From Strix aluco (taxonomy: Eukaryota > Chordata > Aves > Strigiformes > Strigidae): 64,000 nucleotides of DNA. Positions 1 through 13,938 of this stretch are shown here, one piece after another (positions within the stretch are counted from its first letter, which is position 1; the number at the start of each line of letters is the position of its first letter). The stretch spans positions 77,828,303 to 77,892,302 of the forward strand of contig NC_133935.1 of the NCBI RefSeq assembly GCF_031877795.1. The letters are read 5' to 3'. The notes under the pieces were generated by a model. The model was given only the letters and a program-made list of their open reading frames with translations. It had not been told where the DNA came from and searched no databases. The translations under genes and the position numbers were made by a program.

Positions 1-1046
1 TTTACACTTCTATGCTCCAGAGCTTTTAGAGTTATGATCTCACTCATACTGTTCTCATCTAGAATATCTCATCTAGAATACTATGTCTGTTAAATCCAAT
101 ATAATCAAGGTAAGTTGTCTACACTACTTTCTTTAATAATCACAGCTAACCATGCTCTTGTATTGCTTGACCACCGTATAACTGTAGCTTAAAATAATTT
201 AAGACTTTTTTCTAAATTCACCATCATCCATACTGGACCAAATTCAGCCCTTTCTTTCTCCACAGCACCCTAACTCTAACCCATTCTCTTCCTATCATCT
301 ATATGTATTTTAATATACATCTTTTAGGTTTAATAAGCCCCCGAAGGTTTCTGCAGTAGCCATTTCCTCTGCTGATGCACTCATCATATCATTCCAGCAT
401 CTCTTCCTACCTTCTAGTCCATACATCACATAGCCATTGCCAACTTCTTTTTCAAAGTGTATATTCCTTGTTGTTTTCTTATCAGTCTTTATATTTTTCA
501 CCCCTATTCACTGTCCCCATGCTTGTTCCTTGAGTTCATAAACATATCGTTGGCAAACCAGACTGCTTAGTTTCGTGCAATCACTTTTAAAATTCTCACC
601 TGCAAATTAAAAAAAACCAAACCAAAACAAACCAGAAAGCAATGAAAGAACAAAGAAGGTAAGACATTGCGAAGAAAAAATGAGGAAAATGCAGGACCAT
701 TTTAGTAAGTTCTTCTGCTGGGTAACTGTATGACCTCACTGTCATGCTTTCCTCTCCCCTCGTGAGTTTCTGACTTGTGACACGTTAAGTGTAAATGACA
801 TATTATTTGAATAATTTTTTGTGAGAATCTTAGCAAATTCGTGGCCACACAACAGATAACAATAATGCAATTTTATGTTTTTAAGATTGAAAGACAAAAT
901 TCTTTCTAGAGACTCAAGTGGAAGTTCAAAATAAATTGGTAGAATCATTGGCTGAGATGGCATCTCTGTTATGTAGTGGAGATCCCTTCACAGATCCACC
1001 TTAAAAAGCCATAAATTCTTAAGAACAATCACTATAGGGAGAAGAG

Positions 1047-1078
1047 AAAAAAAAAAAAAAAAACAAAAAAAGAAAAAA
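1047..1078. repeat. A-rich tract
   Basis: A17-C-A7-G-A6; no retroposon body recognised next to it. Confidence 0.9.
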
Positions 1079-4000
1079 CCCACTTTCTTTTAAAAAAGAC
1101 ACAGACATAGTCAGATCATATAATTTGATCTTGTCTGGTTGTTATTCTGGATGTCTGCAATACCCAAGACTGCACTTTCACTTCCTAAACACTCTTCCAT
1201 GGGCAGAATGCTGTTGATGACTCAACATCACCTTCAGAAACTACAACTATTGTTCTCTGAGGGGTTTAGTTCCTGTTCTTTTTATTTTGGTTGGATAATT
1301 GTATTGTGTTTTATTCTCTAACTGATCCAACAGCGATGTTGGCAAATATTGCTTTTCAAGCATGAAGAGTAAACATCACTGATAAAATAAGAATTTTGTG
1401 CTATCTAGACTGTTTAAAGTGCCATTATTTTACATGTGTCCAGTTATTTTGTTGCTCTTCTCTTTTATTTATGGAGTGAATAAATTACAGAGGCTGCTTC
1501 ACCACCAAGTAAAAATACAAGGTGTTAAGAAATCAAGGTGTGATTGATTTGACTAAATGTTGATGACTGCATCTAAGTTAGTTATCAAGGTCCCCATTAC
1601 AGTCAGTGGAAAGAAGCAGCAGTGTCAGTCACTATTCATTTCCTTGTAAGTCGGATATCTAAAACAGATCAATGTGCCCTTTTTCCTGTATGTGTAAAAG
1701 AAGCATGGAATGATTATTTCTGATGTAGATAGGTTCACTATACATGTGTAACATTTGCTGATAAAAATCTTATCTTTACAATTTAACCTTTTATTGTCAT
1801 TGTGGGCCTAACTGTTCACTAGCAACAACTATAGGGATATAGATAACTGTCACTTCCTCCAAGACCTTATTTTCTGCATAAAAACCTTTCAAGAAAACCA
1901 CATGACTGATCAAGTGAAAGAAGTCCAGCCATCATTTAGCTTCTCTTTGTCCCAAATACACTTGGTAGTTATGACAGGAAATGTAACCAAACTGTGCAGG
2001 AGTGTCCAAAGGCCACTAAAAAGAAGCCATAGGACAACCCTTTACTGAATCAGAGGGTTGAGGTAGAGCTAGATGTTTCTATTTTCCTTTTCTTTAACAA
2101 AAACTGCCTTTCTGTTTCACAACCTAGTATCACTAGTGACTCAGATCTCAGAAATACATACTATCCAGGAAAGAGGATTTTTCTTTCTCCTCTCTCATCT
2201 GTAAGTAATTGCCAAAGATGAATTCCCAATAGTCATGTAAATATGAATCATAAGTGATTCTGTCATTTGGTGATGAGTTGCACTCTATATGTTCACCTAA
2301 AACCCAGGTTAGCTCTGAGACTGAAAAAAAATTATTGTAGAGGAAGACAGAACATATTCTTGTAGCAGGTCTTAGTGGAATGATGTCCAGGCTGCTTAGA
2401 AGGCCAGTATTTGCTGGAGGTTAAGGCAGAATTCCTTCATCTACGACCATGTAATGCTCATATTGTAGACTACAAAAGCTGGCAACTACCAAAAAAAATA
2501 TTTCTAAAGGTAATTTGCCACTCCACATGCTTAATTCCCTTATCTTTAAATCCCTAAAACATCTCCATGTTCTGATTTTCCATCTCTACATTCACCTTGA
2601 CATCAGATATATTGGTGATTTAATGTAGACTTAGTGTGAGTTGAAAATGCAGTAAATCATGGTACTGCTCTGAAACTTGTTCAGTAAAGCATGTCTGTTC
2701 CACAGACATAGGGGATTTTTAAAAGAACTTGAAAGGAACTTCTTCTTTGCCATGTTTTACTTCATTCAGCTTACCAGAGTAGTGGGGTTAATGATGTCTT
2801 GCTGAAAGGGGAAAAGGAGGTAGACTGCCCATGCCATGCCAGCTGGCCAGAAAAAAATAAAAATAGGAGGTTCAGTTGTAAAAGTAAGCAGCATAATTTG
2901 CCTCCTCTGGTTAAAGGAAGATACTGAGCATTATTCATCTACAGGAAGAAGAGGTGAAAGGGGAATGTAAATCTTAGATACATAATAATACATTACGGCA
3001 CACCGAGTCTGATATTTATGCTAAAAAACTAAAAATGTCAGAACTTTGCTGAGAAACCACTTCCTTCTAAAGAGATCTTTTGTTCAATAATTCTTAATTT
3101 ATTTCCTATTATATTTCCTGAAACCCTGAAGCATTTGCAACTCTATCTCTTATATGTTCATGTTTCATTCTATTGTTTCATTGTCATCAGTATCTGCTCA
3201 TATGGATCCCTCCTTCCAACATAGTTAAACTAATTGCAAATATGAATTAAAAAAAATCTGTTTTATTTTAATGAAGATGAATTAGCAGTTGGGGAGGGAG
3301 AAAGAGAGAGAGAGACCTTAAGCCTCTGATCTATCTGTACCAGCAGCAACCATCTTCACAAATGATTCCTTCACTTAATGAAAGAAGTGTACAAAAGCTA
3401 ATAAATTCCATCAATGCAATGGATTTTGAGTGAAAAAACAATGAGAAATACCTTGTAACACAAAACTGAAGGTTTTGCATTAATATTAAGGAATTTTGCC
3501 TATGATGCTAAGGACCTCGTTATTCAGAATTCAGAGGAGTAGGTACTTCTGAAGGCTCTTCTTTTTATAGTCTGCCTGTCAACTTTTCCCATGTTACTGA
3601 AGCCATCATTTTAAAAACTTGTACTTCTGAAAAGTAACTCAAATAAGTGCCTAAATATGAATCTAAGAATCTATTTCTAGCCATCTGGTTTTGAAAATAT
3701 TGGTTCAAAAGTTTCACACTTGTTGATTGGTGTCTAACTCAGAGAGAGATTTATTTGTCAACACTACACACATTCTCTGAACTTCCTGTACAGTTTTCAA
3801 ATAGCAAAACATGTTTTCAAAATTATCTTTGTAATTGAGCATGTAATTTCCATTAAAATGAATAGGAGTGGCGTGTCCAAACCATGAGGCATAGAACTGC
3901 AAGGCACTTACTTCCTTGATCATCAAGACCAGAGCTTTTTTATTACAGACAACAACATCATACAGTTCTTTCCATCAACATATTAAAAATAGACATGTTT

Positions 4001-5229
4001 CATGCCACCACAATCTTATTAAAGTTATCATAAAATCTCACTGTGCTAGCAGTTGCAAATTTTCTTTTGATGTCTGGCCTAACCTTTTCATATTCACCCA
4101 TTCTGTGTTCTGTCCACCTCTCTTTACAGCATGTTTCTGTTCTCCTGATGCGCTTAAATAAGAACATCTATTTAGACATATTTAGGCAAATTTTGGACAA
4201 ATTAAAAAATATTGGATCCAAAGTGCTGGTTTTAGAGGGCTGAATTCTTGGTTGGAAACACTGTGACTGTGGCAGCTGAGAGCTTCAGACATTTTCCATG
4301 AAAAAAAGAGAGCGTGAGTGAAGCCTTTCAGAAAAACTATTTCCATTGTTTTGATTAAAAGGCAGTTTGCCCTCCTAACAGTACAGTGTCCTCAGGTAAT
4401 AAAAAGCAAAGCCCTTCTTCAGTCGTCACCTATACTACTAGTGACTCTGTGCATTAGGCAATCTCTGTGTCAGTTTGGGGTTATTATGAGGCCTAGTTTT
4501 GTATTCTAAAGAGAATAGGAAAACTTGAGTCTTGAAAACACTCATTTCACTTGAGCCATAATCACTCAGGTCACACTTATGACAATCCACAATGTAATGT
4601 TTTATGTGAGCATGCAAGGAGAAGGAGAGCTGGAGAAATTCAGAATTATATGGCACATTTTGTATGCCTTTTGGAAAATACCAGATGTTATGCATTTATA
4701 ACACTTGGCATTATGATTGCTGTAAAATGATTTAGTAATTCTGATTACCTTAAGAAGTAAGACTTTTGCAACCAGGTAATCTATTAAATTGTCTGTCTGG
4801 TAAGTACTGAACACCATTCAATTCCAACTTCATTGCCTAATTTCAATCTCAATCAAAAAGAGTAGAAGATTCAAAAATATATTTCTGGAAGTTTTGTGAA
4901 AATTTGGAGCATATTAGAAAAGAAAAGGAGAGACTCTCCATGAAGGAAATGCAGACAGAAGTTAGCTGTTACCCAACCCCTTTGGAGGTAGCTGTATGCC
5001 CACTCATGCTGAGTATCATCCAGCTCAGCTGATTAAACATGCATGTCTGCAGGTCAGGACTAACCCCTCTATGTGTGTTAGTCTATGCTAGGTGGGGACC
5101 AACCCTACTACATGTGTCTTTTGTCTGATTGGGGGGCTCATATTCCATATGAATGGTATCACCCCTACCTTGGAGAAGGATGTAAATCCATAGGGGATCA
5201 GCTTTCCACTGCTTATGGAGCAACAAAAG

Positions 5230-5342
5230 AATCCTGTTATGAGGTCTGTAATACATTAATCATTCCTACTAATGAGCAAGACTAGGTGACTTAGATGGAC
5301 TAGATGATCTAATGGTATTTCCCATCCTTAAGTAATAGGATT
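5230..5342 (+). repeat. Possible old CR1/L3-type LINE 3' end
   Basis: GGTGACTTAGATGGACTAGATGATCTAATGGT... resembles the GGACTAGATGATCT...CCC(A)TCC block that ends CR1/L3-type LINEs, followed by a decayed ATAGGATTACA. The upstream sequence shows no readable LINE protein, so the call rests on this block only. Confidence 0.35.
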
Positions 5343-8300
5343 ACAATAAAGCAACTGTACTGCACTGGGTTAGACACTGGTGATATTATTAACTAGAGAG
5401 GACAAAACAAATGTCTCAAGGTTTCAGGCCATTCTTAACCTCAAATTACTCAGCATTATAGATAGATTCTTCAGGTTATAAATGGCAGCTGAGGAACCCA
5501 AATTACTTCCAGAATTTGCTACATATAGGCATTTCAAAATTAAGCTTGAGTTTTCCCCTTTAAAGTGTTTTCACAGTCATTATTAATATAGTTAGGTGAA
5601 AGATCCTTTATATGTAGACATTGAACTATCATTGATGGGCCCCGAAGACTTGCTTCCTTATGGCCTTCTTAGAGGCTAACACCCTGTGAATAGCTAAGAA
5701 AAAGTAACCCTATTTCCTAATGATTCTTTTTTAAATGAGAAATCTTGGAGGGATGTTTTGAAAATACGGAATCAAAAGACAGCTAATCTGCACTTTAATG
5801 ATAGTGGCAGTAGCTCCTAAAGGTTATACTCTCAAGATATGTTTCATACTATGATGAAGACTCAAAACTGAAGATTTAAGTCATTGCCAGAAATCTTTCA
5901 GGAAAATATTACCTGCTTAAAGAATCAAATAGCTACTGCTGCGAGTTTACCTTTTGAAAAATACAGGAACATTTGAAAGCATACCTCTACCTATTTATTC
6001 CCCAGCTTTCAAGTGATCCCAGATTTCAAAGTTTCACCTTCTACAGTAAGGGGAAATTTCCCAGCACTGCCTGTCATACCTCTATCTGGTTCCAAAAAAG
6101 ACCCTCGTGATATAAGGATAACTTAGATAAGCTTAGATAGACTGAATTTGGCTCACATTATAACTACTGGCATTTTTTTAATTTGCCCTTTCACACCATT
6201 GTGTAGCATGAAGCAAATTACACTACATTGGGCTGAGTTATCATTCAGATAAAAACACTAAGGAAATTCACCGGAAACATTTTTGTGTGTGGTTACATCA
6301 TTGACGTCAATTCAGAAGTTCTGTGTATCTCAAGAACAGATGTCAGGTTTCAAATGTTTTGTATTATAAATAAATTGGCTTTTGACCTGAGTAATGAGAT
6401 AGCTGTGCTTTGGCTGTAAATACAATTACTTATGGCTAAACAACTGCAAATTTCCAGCTCTGAGATGTGTTGACTTACGGAAATGCATGACAAAAGTTAA
6501 AAAAAAAAAAGAAACAAAAACAAGGCAGAGACAAAAAATGTTTTTTTGAAGATACAAAGTGTTTTACTGAGAATTAGAGTAAATAGATTTGAATAATCCT
6601 TTTTAATCAACATAGTGAGAAGTATGAATGAAGATATACTGAGATGTAATGAATGAAATCTTAGTGATTTCTCATTTTACTTTACATTTTTTAGTTCTTT
6701 GGAGTCTGATCATAGGCTAAGAAAAAATAATTTTAAAAAAACCCAACAAAACAAAACTCCAAAACTTAAAACCTGAAATGAAGTGATCCAGTCAAGAAAT
6801 GTTTCCTGACAAAACTCCCTCTTTGTCTTGAGAGCTGAGGTAATGCTGCTTTGCTGTCACTTATTCAGGTGAGTTCTTTTTCACAGATTTTAAAGGAGTA
6901 TTTAGGTGGCATAGCAAGCTGCAGTTGCCACAACAGAAGGAGCTGTGATCAGTTCAGTCAAGGGTTCAGGATCAGATTCACAAAGTCTCACTGAAATATA
7001 TCAGTCCTATCTTCTAGACTTGCAAGGCAAAATTTGGATTGAAGTGAAGGACAAAGTCCAAAACTAATATAAAGAAAGTCACCGCTTATTCAGTGTCCAA
7101 ATCTGAATGGGATCAAAATTGGCCTAACTCCACACATGCCATCTCAAAACCAAGTGAAAAACTGTTACCATAAAGTTATTTTAAGGTGTAAGCGATGCCA
7201 ACACCTCATTACCAACTGACAGTCTTTCCAAATAGACCTGTTTAGTCCTTTCTTCTATTTCTGTCTTGAAACCTCATAGAGTGGATTGTCTATTCTTAAA
7301 TTTCATGACACTGATGACAAAACTGTCTCCTTAGTTCATTTTCCTTACGTTCATTTTACCAATTCTGAAGATTTTTACTGATGAAAAGAAAATACAGTGA
7401 GTGAATTTGCACCTTCCTGCTGAGGTATTGCTTTTCCACAGTAGGCCTGGCTTTTGTAAAAGATTTATCCTGGAATATGATGAATTTGTTGGCTTTGGGT
7501 GCTTTGATGTGCTCCTTTTTTCTTTCTTCAGTGACTTCACAAGGGTCTAGCAGAGAAATGAACTAAACGTCTATTGAGAAAATACGTTATTCTTAAAACA
7601 ATTACCTATCTAGATGAAATGCTCTAAATATAATTAGTAGCACTACTACAAATATTTTACTAAAAATGTTTTTCTTTGAAAACAGCTGTTTCAAGAGGAT
7701 ATGTCCATGGACCTATCTTTATTATTCTTTTTTTTTTTTTTATGTGTTTTGTTTTCTATAGCAAATCCAAAGCAAAAGGACTGAAAAACTAAATACAGAT
7801 ATAACACATCAAAAATACTCCTTAAGAATAGGAAAATCTTTGTACATCTGCCTAAAATATGGAGTTGGATTTTTTCAGCTAAATATGAACTTTTTTTTAA
7901 AAAAAAAGAAAGGTATTTTCAGCATTGTTTTCCCCTCTCCTTCAGAAATGCTTTTTAAGACCAGTTCCCAAATATCACTCCATTATGGATTTAAGCCAAG
8001 GCTGCAGTGGTGGCCATTCAGAAAAGTGAAAGCTGGCTCAGCAAATCTGCGTTGGCACAGGATTTGAGAGATTTTCTCTCTCTTTCTTGTCCTGGAGACA
8101 ATTAGCTTCTCTTTGCTTCAGTTCCACTTCTGGAATAGAAGTGGAGATGTAGAGGTTTGTAAACTCAAGTAAGTATTGATAGGATTGTAACAGCCCTACA
8201 TAATACTATGATTTGCTAAAAGCATCAATTTATTGTTAATGGTTATCTCAGTGCAGACTCTAAACCCAAAATCAGCATCCACTGGTGATTATTTACTATA

Positions 8301-9356
8301 ATTAATCCTGGAGGAGCTGAAACTCTTGAGGTGCTTGAGGACCTAGATTAATTCCAAAGTATCCTGAACACCTTGCACTACATTCTCATTATGTTCAGTG
8401 CCTGAACTGCTCTGTGACAGACTTACACTTGATGGAGGCACAGAGACTGCACTTGCACTATCCCATGCATAAGCAAAAAGTAGTTTAAAGTACAGAAATT
8501 CAGGCTCTATACATAAGAGAAGCCACCTTAGTATAAAACTGATTGTGAAACATGCTGAAGAAATGGAGCGTAAGGTTTTGTTTCCTGAACAAGTATTACA
8601 CAATTTTAGCTTGCCAAGGTTTGAGTGTCTCTGTATCATGCTCCATCAAACAGTGTGAATGTCCCTAAACCCTGTATATGCTTTATCCATGAGGTCCCGT
8701 TCACATAGAACAGAAAGATTTGGAAACTATGAAGCATTTCTCAGCAGCTCTGTTAGTGGTACTCTTTATAACTGAATTGTTAGAAATTATAAAGGGGAAA
8801 TTCAGTGTTCTTTCATTTTGTTTGCATGTTTTTTGGTTGCTTTTGGAAACTCTACAGCCTAGTGTTCATAGTATCTTATTAAAAGTGCTAGGAAAACTTA
8901 AAGGGAAAAAACATAGAGCTTAAACTTGGAGTGCCATCTGGACCTTACTTCAGTAGGAATGCTATCTTATTCATATAGAGAAGAAATTAATAGTGACAAT
9001 GCATAATATATATTAACCCTTGGAAAATCCCTTTGCAGAGTATATGGAACTGACATTGATTAAAGCAGAAATCCCACATGTGTTTTTGTCCTGTTCTAAA
9101 TTATTCAGGTCCTAGCAAGACAGTGCTTCATGCACATCCAAAAATAAATAAATCTTTGACAAACCAATAGTTTTTTGAAATCTGTATTTTGAAGAAGAAA
9201 AAGAGAAATTATATGTCCATCCACAAAAATTAGAAAAATTAATTTATTGTTGGTTGGGAGAAGATTTGTTCCTTTCTGGAAAACAGAAGGATTTGCCTTG
9301 TTATCTTAATAAATTCCAAACCTTTTGAAATGTCAGAAACACAGAGGGCTGCACTC

Positions 9357-9398
9357 TTTTTTTTCTTTTTTCTTTTTTCTTTTTTTTTTTTTTTTTTT
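9357..9398. repeat. T-rich (CTTTTTT)n tract
   Basis: Interrupted T-runs with single C spacers ending in an 18-T run, 42 bp in total. No LINE or SINE sequence is attached on either side. Confidence 0.9.
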
Positions 9399-11614
9399 GT
9401 TAATCTGTTTTAACTTTCCTGCCTGGACTACCTTTACAGAATTCTATAATTTATATTGTTAAGCACCTACTTATTTCCACTGAGGAAGGAAAAAGATTCT
9501 TAGGAGACAGACACTAGGTAGATCTAAAGATTTACCATAAATTTGGAATAAAGGTTACACTTCTTTGATACAAAACTGCACAATGAGCACTGACCAACAT
9601 TTCCCCAATAGCTGTTCTCTCACCCTCTTCTGTACAATGCATGCCTTTGCTTTTTCTCATTATTTTAACTCTGCATCATTCTCATCAATTCATTTCTTCA
9701 AGGTGTTTCAAAAAATATTAATGAGCAGATAGTGTGGCATTACAAATTTCTGTAACCAGTGTAACACTTCATAGCTCCAAATAAGATTGTGATTCCACTT
9801 AATAGAAGACAATCATCTGCCCTGGCCAACCTGCAGTCTAATAGAGGGGTCAGTCAGAGGGTAGCACTACCACTGCGTGATGAATGAATGGTTTATGTGT
9901 GAGGAATGGGCATGAAATGATAAGATGTTTTGCCAAATATCTTATAGGATATTTGTGGCTGAACCACCCATACTGCATGCAATTAGTCTGACCACACAGT
10001 GAGGTCTACAATGTGAAAGTGTGTACCTATTTTTATAGTCAATAGACAGAAGTAGGCATTGGTAGAGTGAAAGTCATGTCATCCTCAAAGGAGACATCTA
10101 AACATTAGGTAGAAAGTGTCTAAAACCACCTCCTTGATCCATCATAGACAGAAAGCCAGGTATTGAGCTCAACAACAGACATCTAGAATATAGGCACACA
10201 TGGATCCCACCTTGTGCTTTTGTATTACAGGACTGTTCAACTTTTCTTTGGTGCTTCTTTGAAAGAAAAAGAATTATTCCCATTATAAAGATGAGAAATT
10301 GGAGTGACAAAGAAAATACATTTAAAAAAAAAAAAATTATGGGTGCTACTGTGACTTCTTTGTAGACAACAAGTATTTGAATGAGTTCCAGAACCGTGAC
10401 TGAGCAGTGAAAAAGCAAAATTAGACACCTCAGAAAGGAGTCAAAACAGCTAAATGGCATTTGTACCTTTTCCAGAAAGTAGGCATCTCTTCTCCTTTTC
10501 TGTGTAAAATTACCAATGAACACTCCCTTCTTGGAATATATTGAAGGTTAGAAAGAGACCCCTACACTCTAAGTGCCTCAGTCCTCTACACAAGGCTCAG
10601 GCTCTCTCAAATGCTATTTCCTTGCACTTCCCTTGGAAAGTAAGAGTTATATTTGTAATGCCATTAGTTTTCATGAATGCTCCAAATATTTTGCAGGCAT
10701 TCAGATATCTGTCTTACATAAAAATCTCTGCAGCAGTATAATGTTTGTCTTTTAACAAAAGTCCCTTAAAGGGAAAAAAAACCTTCAATCCTACAAAATA
10801 CCTATCATCTCCATCACCCTTAACCTTCCCTGGCTCCACAGTTCCCTGCTAACAACACAATTTCATTCTGCCTCATAAAGCTGCTATTTCTTTTGTTATT
10901 TTCCATCTCTATTTTTCTCTGTATCAGAAGCTTTAGGTGAAGTTAACATCTTTGAACTATAGGCTGTTGAGGACATGGCATCTAATTAAAACATTGCATT
11001 ACACAAGCTGTGACATTCCAGAATAACATTTTATGACTGATTTCACAGAGCAGAAGTGTTATTACCTGTAACATCTTCATTTTCTTGTTTTAAGTGTGAA
11101 GGAAGAGGTTGTGGTAGCAGCTGATAGCAAGAGAAAAGGAGGTAAATCCCCAAGTACTTCACACACAACTGGTGTCCCTTGCTGTGTAGAATTGTTATGA
11201 CATAGGTGTTGTCAGGTTGTTGGCAAAAGGCTCTGCAAAACATCTCACAGGACTCCTAATCTAACAGCCTGACACTGAGTAGTGCTTTACTTCAGGGATG
11301 CTCATATTAATAGAGGATATGAACTGAGCTTGAGAAAAGGGCATGGAAATCGGCCTTATGAGAGGGATTTAGTCTCCCAGACATCCTTACTCTGATCCTG
11401 AGGGATCCCTGACCTTGTTCCCTGCCATGGGTACCTGTCCTTCCTAGTTTCCTGTTCCAAGAGACTGTTACAGGATTCCCACAGTTTTGTTGTTTCAAAG
11501 GAAGGTTGTCACCAAGAAACTGATCAGTGGGATTGGTACATATATTCTTAAAAGCTAATATTTTCCCCATATATTTAAAGGAGCAGAGAATCATCAAGCA
11601 ATAAGTGATGGTGG

Positions 11615-11640
11615 TTTTTTCTTTTTTTTTTTTTTTTTTC
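11615..11640. repeat. T-rich tract
   Basis: T6-C-T18, about 120 bp upstream of the 18-bp hairpin. Confidence 0.9.
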
Positions 11641-11762
11641 CTGTTTCGTTTCTGTGTTTATTTTCTAAAACACTCTTGTCTTTATACAATATTTTATATG
11701 AAAAGTATGAATCTCCTAATGTAACAAGAGTCTCAGTGTTTTATATTCTCTTCTTTTACAGG

Positions 11763-11804
11763 CATGTAAGAAAACCTGCAGTCCTCTGCAGGTTTTCTTA
11801 CATG
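11763..11804. repeat. Perfect 18-bp inverted repeat with 6-bp loop
   Basis: Arm CATGTAAGAAAACCTGCA (11763-11780), loop GTCCTC, then its exact reverse complement (11787-11804). No mismatches in 18 pairs. It lies in otherwise unremarkable intergenic DNA. Confidence 0.95.
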
Positions 11805-13200
11805 GAATATGAAATACGGGACTTAGAGTAAAAAAGTAGCTGTAGGCAACTTCCAGCCATGTGGCGTCCTAATGACCAAATATTCAGTATTCTCAAGGTT
11901 TTCCTTTACTTAGATTTTAATTAAGTAATTAATTTGAAGAATAAACATGAAAAAGCACTTTCCCTAAAGGGTATTCAATTTTGGAAGAGACTAGAACAAA
12001 TTTTTTTCTTAAAAAAATAATAATTTAAAAATTCAATAGAAACTTTTATGATTCCTGGCAGAGTAACAAGATTCGGAGCTAAGCTTTGCTCATGCCTCAA
12101 AGCAAACCGAATGCTCGGCCTTTCTAACTTTCAGAAAACTTTGGCTAATTTTCCACTATGTGCCTCAATTTTGCCAAGTTGTAGGTACCTGAATTTATTT
12201 AACTAAAAGTGTTTTTCCAAGGCAACAGAAACCAAAAGTCTGTCCATATATCATGGCTGAACATCACCCAACTTGCCTTTCTCAGCTTCATACTATTTAC
12301 AGGATAAACAGTTAAAATTAGAAGTGTCTGTAGATTAGACTGTATATCTAAGCACTGGTTTATTGAATTTACATTTTAAAAGTCCACAGTTGATTTGAAT
12401 TCAAAATATGCAATAGAGCAATCAAATGATCCTTTTAGCTTTCTTTTTCTCAGTCAGAAATCTACACACATAGGAAAACCAATGGCCTAGTGCCAAAAAC
12501 TGAAATCCTTTTCTGCAGCTTATAGGAAGTTTCAATGGCTTTACAACCTGATAATCTGAAATGGGAAAGCCAAGAGACTGCTGAATTGTTACTTCAAAAT
12601 CAAATTGATGAACAGGACTTGTAAGTCCTGATGCAGCTAACCATGGCCTTCAAACAAAGCTATAAACATTTATACCAAGAAGGGTTATCTTCCTGTTAAA
12701 CTGAATCACTGTCAAATAAGCTGTCAAACCCTTTTTTTCTTTCCCTGTCCATGCCTACTTCTTTCCTTTTATATTCTCTGGCATAAAGTTCTAATCCTCA
12801 GTCCCAATTCAGTGCCTGGGGCACTGTTTTGCTGTGAGGGATGGCTTCCACTTTTAATGACTGACTCTGCTTCTCATGATACAGGTATCATGCTGATCCT
12901 GCTAGAGGATTAAAGCAGAAACTGTTAGGCTAGATTTAATTTAGTAACAGCTTTTTGGCTTTTACATCAACAGCAAAGTACTTAGAGCAAATGAGATGTC
13001 ACTCACAATTTTGTGACTTGCATTCACTTCCAGGAGTGCTGCCTCCAGCAGCTAAATTGCAGAGATGATGGTTTCCAAATCCTGCCTTGTGGCAACCCAC
13101 ATCAGTGATTTGCAACAACATAAACCTGCTTGTGAGGCTGCACCCATCATCTCTCCGGGATGTGGCTGGTCTGCTCATGTGGTGTCCCAGCCTGTACCAG

Positions 13201-13938
13201 TGTTACTGATTGTTGCTGATTTGTTATTAATTTGAGATGATTTTAATGATTTTTGGTGATTTTGATAAGGAATGATTAGGCCTAATCAATTAAACGGAAT
13301 TTTACAGGAGTATCGGTTTTATAAAAATATAATAGTGTAAGGTTTTAAGTAGTTGTAGAAATACTGTATTTAGTTTAGAGTAACCATACAACCAGTTATG
13401 CTGCTACAAAGTCCTTTCTGAAGTCCCAGGCTAACACCACATAGGCTAGTAATAATTATTAACTAGACTTCTATTCAAAGAATAAGACTCATGATGACGT
13501 ACCATTGTTAGACTGTTTGGTAAGGAGGATTTATTGCCCTGTAGACCAGGTGTTCTAAAAGTTACATTGTGAAAGGGCTTCGAAGCATGTTAAAATTGCA
13601 ATGTGAGCCAAAGTCCTTGAGTCAAGGACATTGGAGGGTCTTTCGAGTCAGTGGTCTGTGGTGGTCACAAAAGCAGCCCCCCGACTCAATTCAGGACTCA
13701 AGTGCACATGACTGGAAAGAGGTAGGAATAAGAAAATGAGTTATGGGAGTTATCACGTTTATGTATGAGAACTTGTTTATTATGTATTACTGTATCCTGT
13801 ATAATCAGCATGCTACGTGAGTTAGGTGGGTGTTGTTGGTGAGATGACTCCCCTGCGCACCTGTCTGTTAATAAAGGTGTGTCTGCTTATCTATATCACA
13901 TTCATGTCGATTAGTTCTTTTATCCCATTTTAGTAACA
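13201..13938 (+). mobile_element. Solo LTR (738 bp), class I-like ERV
   Basis: The ends form a perfect 7-bp inverted repeat, TGTTACT...AGTAACA, flanked by the 4-bp direct repeat CCAG (13197-13200 and 13939-13942). An AATAAA signal at 13870-13875, followed by a GT/T-rich stretch, places the R/U5 side at the right and gives plus orientation. Runs of TTTGATGAT-like AT-rich sequence make up U3. There are no internal retroviral genes. A 4-bp duplication is typical of gammaretrovirus-like (class I) elements. Confidence 0.88.
13870..13875 (+). promoter_or_regulatory. LTR poly(A) signal AATAAA
   Basis: TTAATAAAGGTGTGTCTGC lies 63 bp before the LTR's right end, the usual position at the R/U5 boundary, with a GT-rich downstream element. 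Confidence 0.6.

Larger units (their letters stand above)
1..13196. other. Intergenic, no gene seen
   Basis: AT-rich DNA downstream of the CACNA2D1-like gene. No conserved protein, RNA gene or spliced exon pair was recognised on either strand. The longest open frame (10098-10523, minus, 141 codons) has low-complexity hydrophobic composition and no family resemblance. Only simple repeats, one hairpin and one possible LINE end are listed separately. Confidence 0.6.

Noticed and set aside
10098..10523. 141-codon open frame, minus strand
   Set aside because: Hydrophobic, low-complexity composition with a Phe run derived from a poly(A) tract; no family resemblance, no splice or promoter context.
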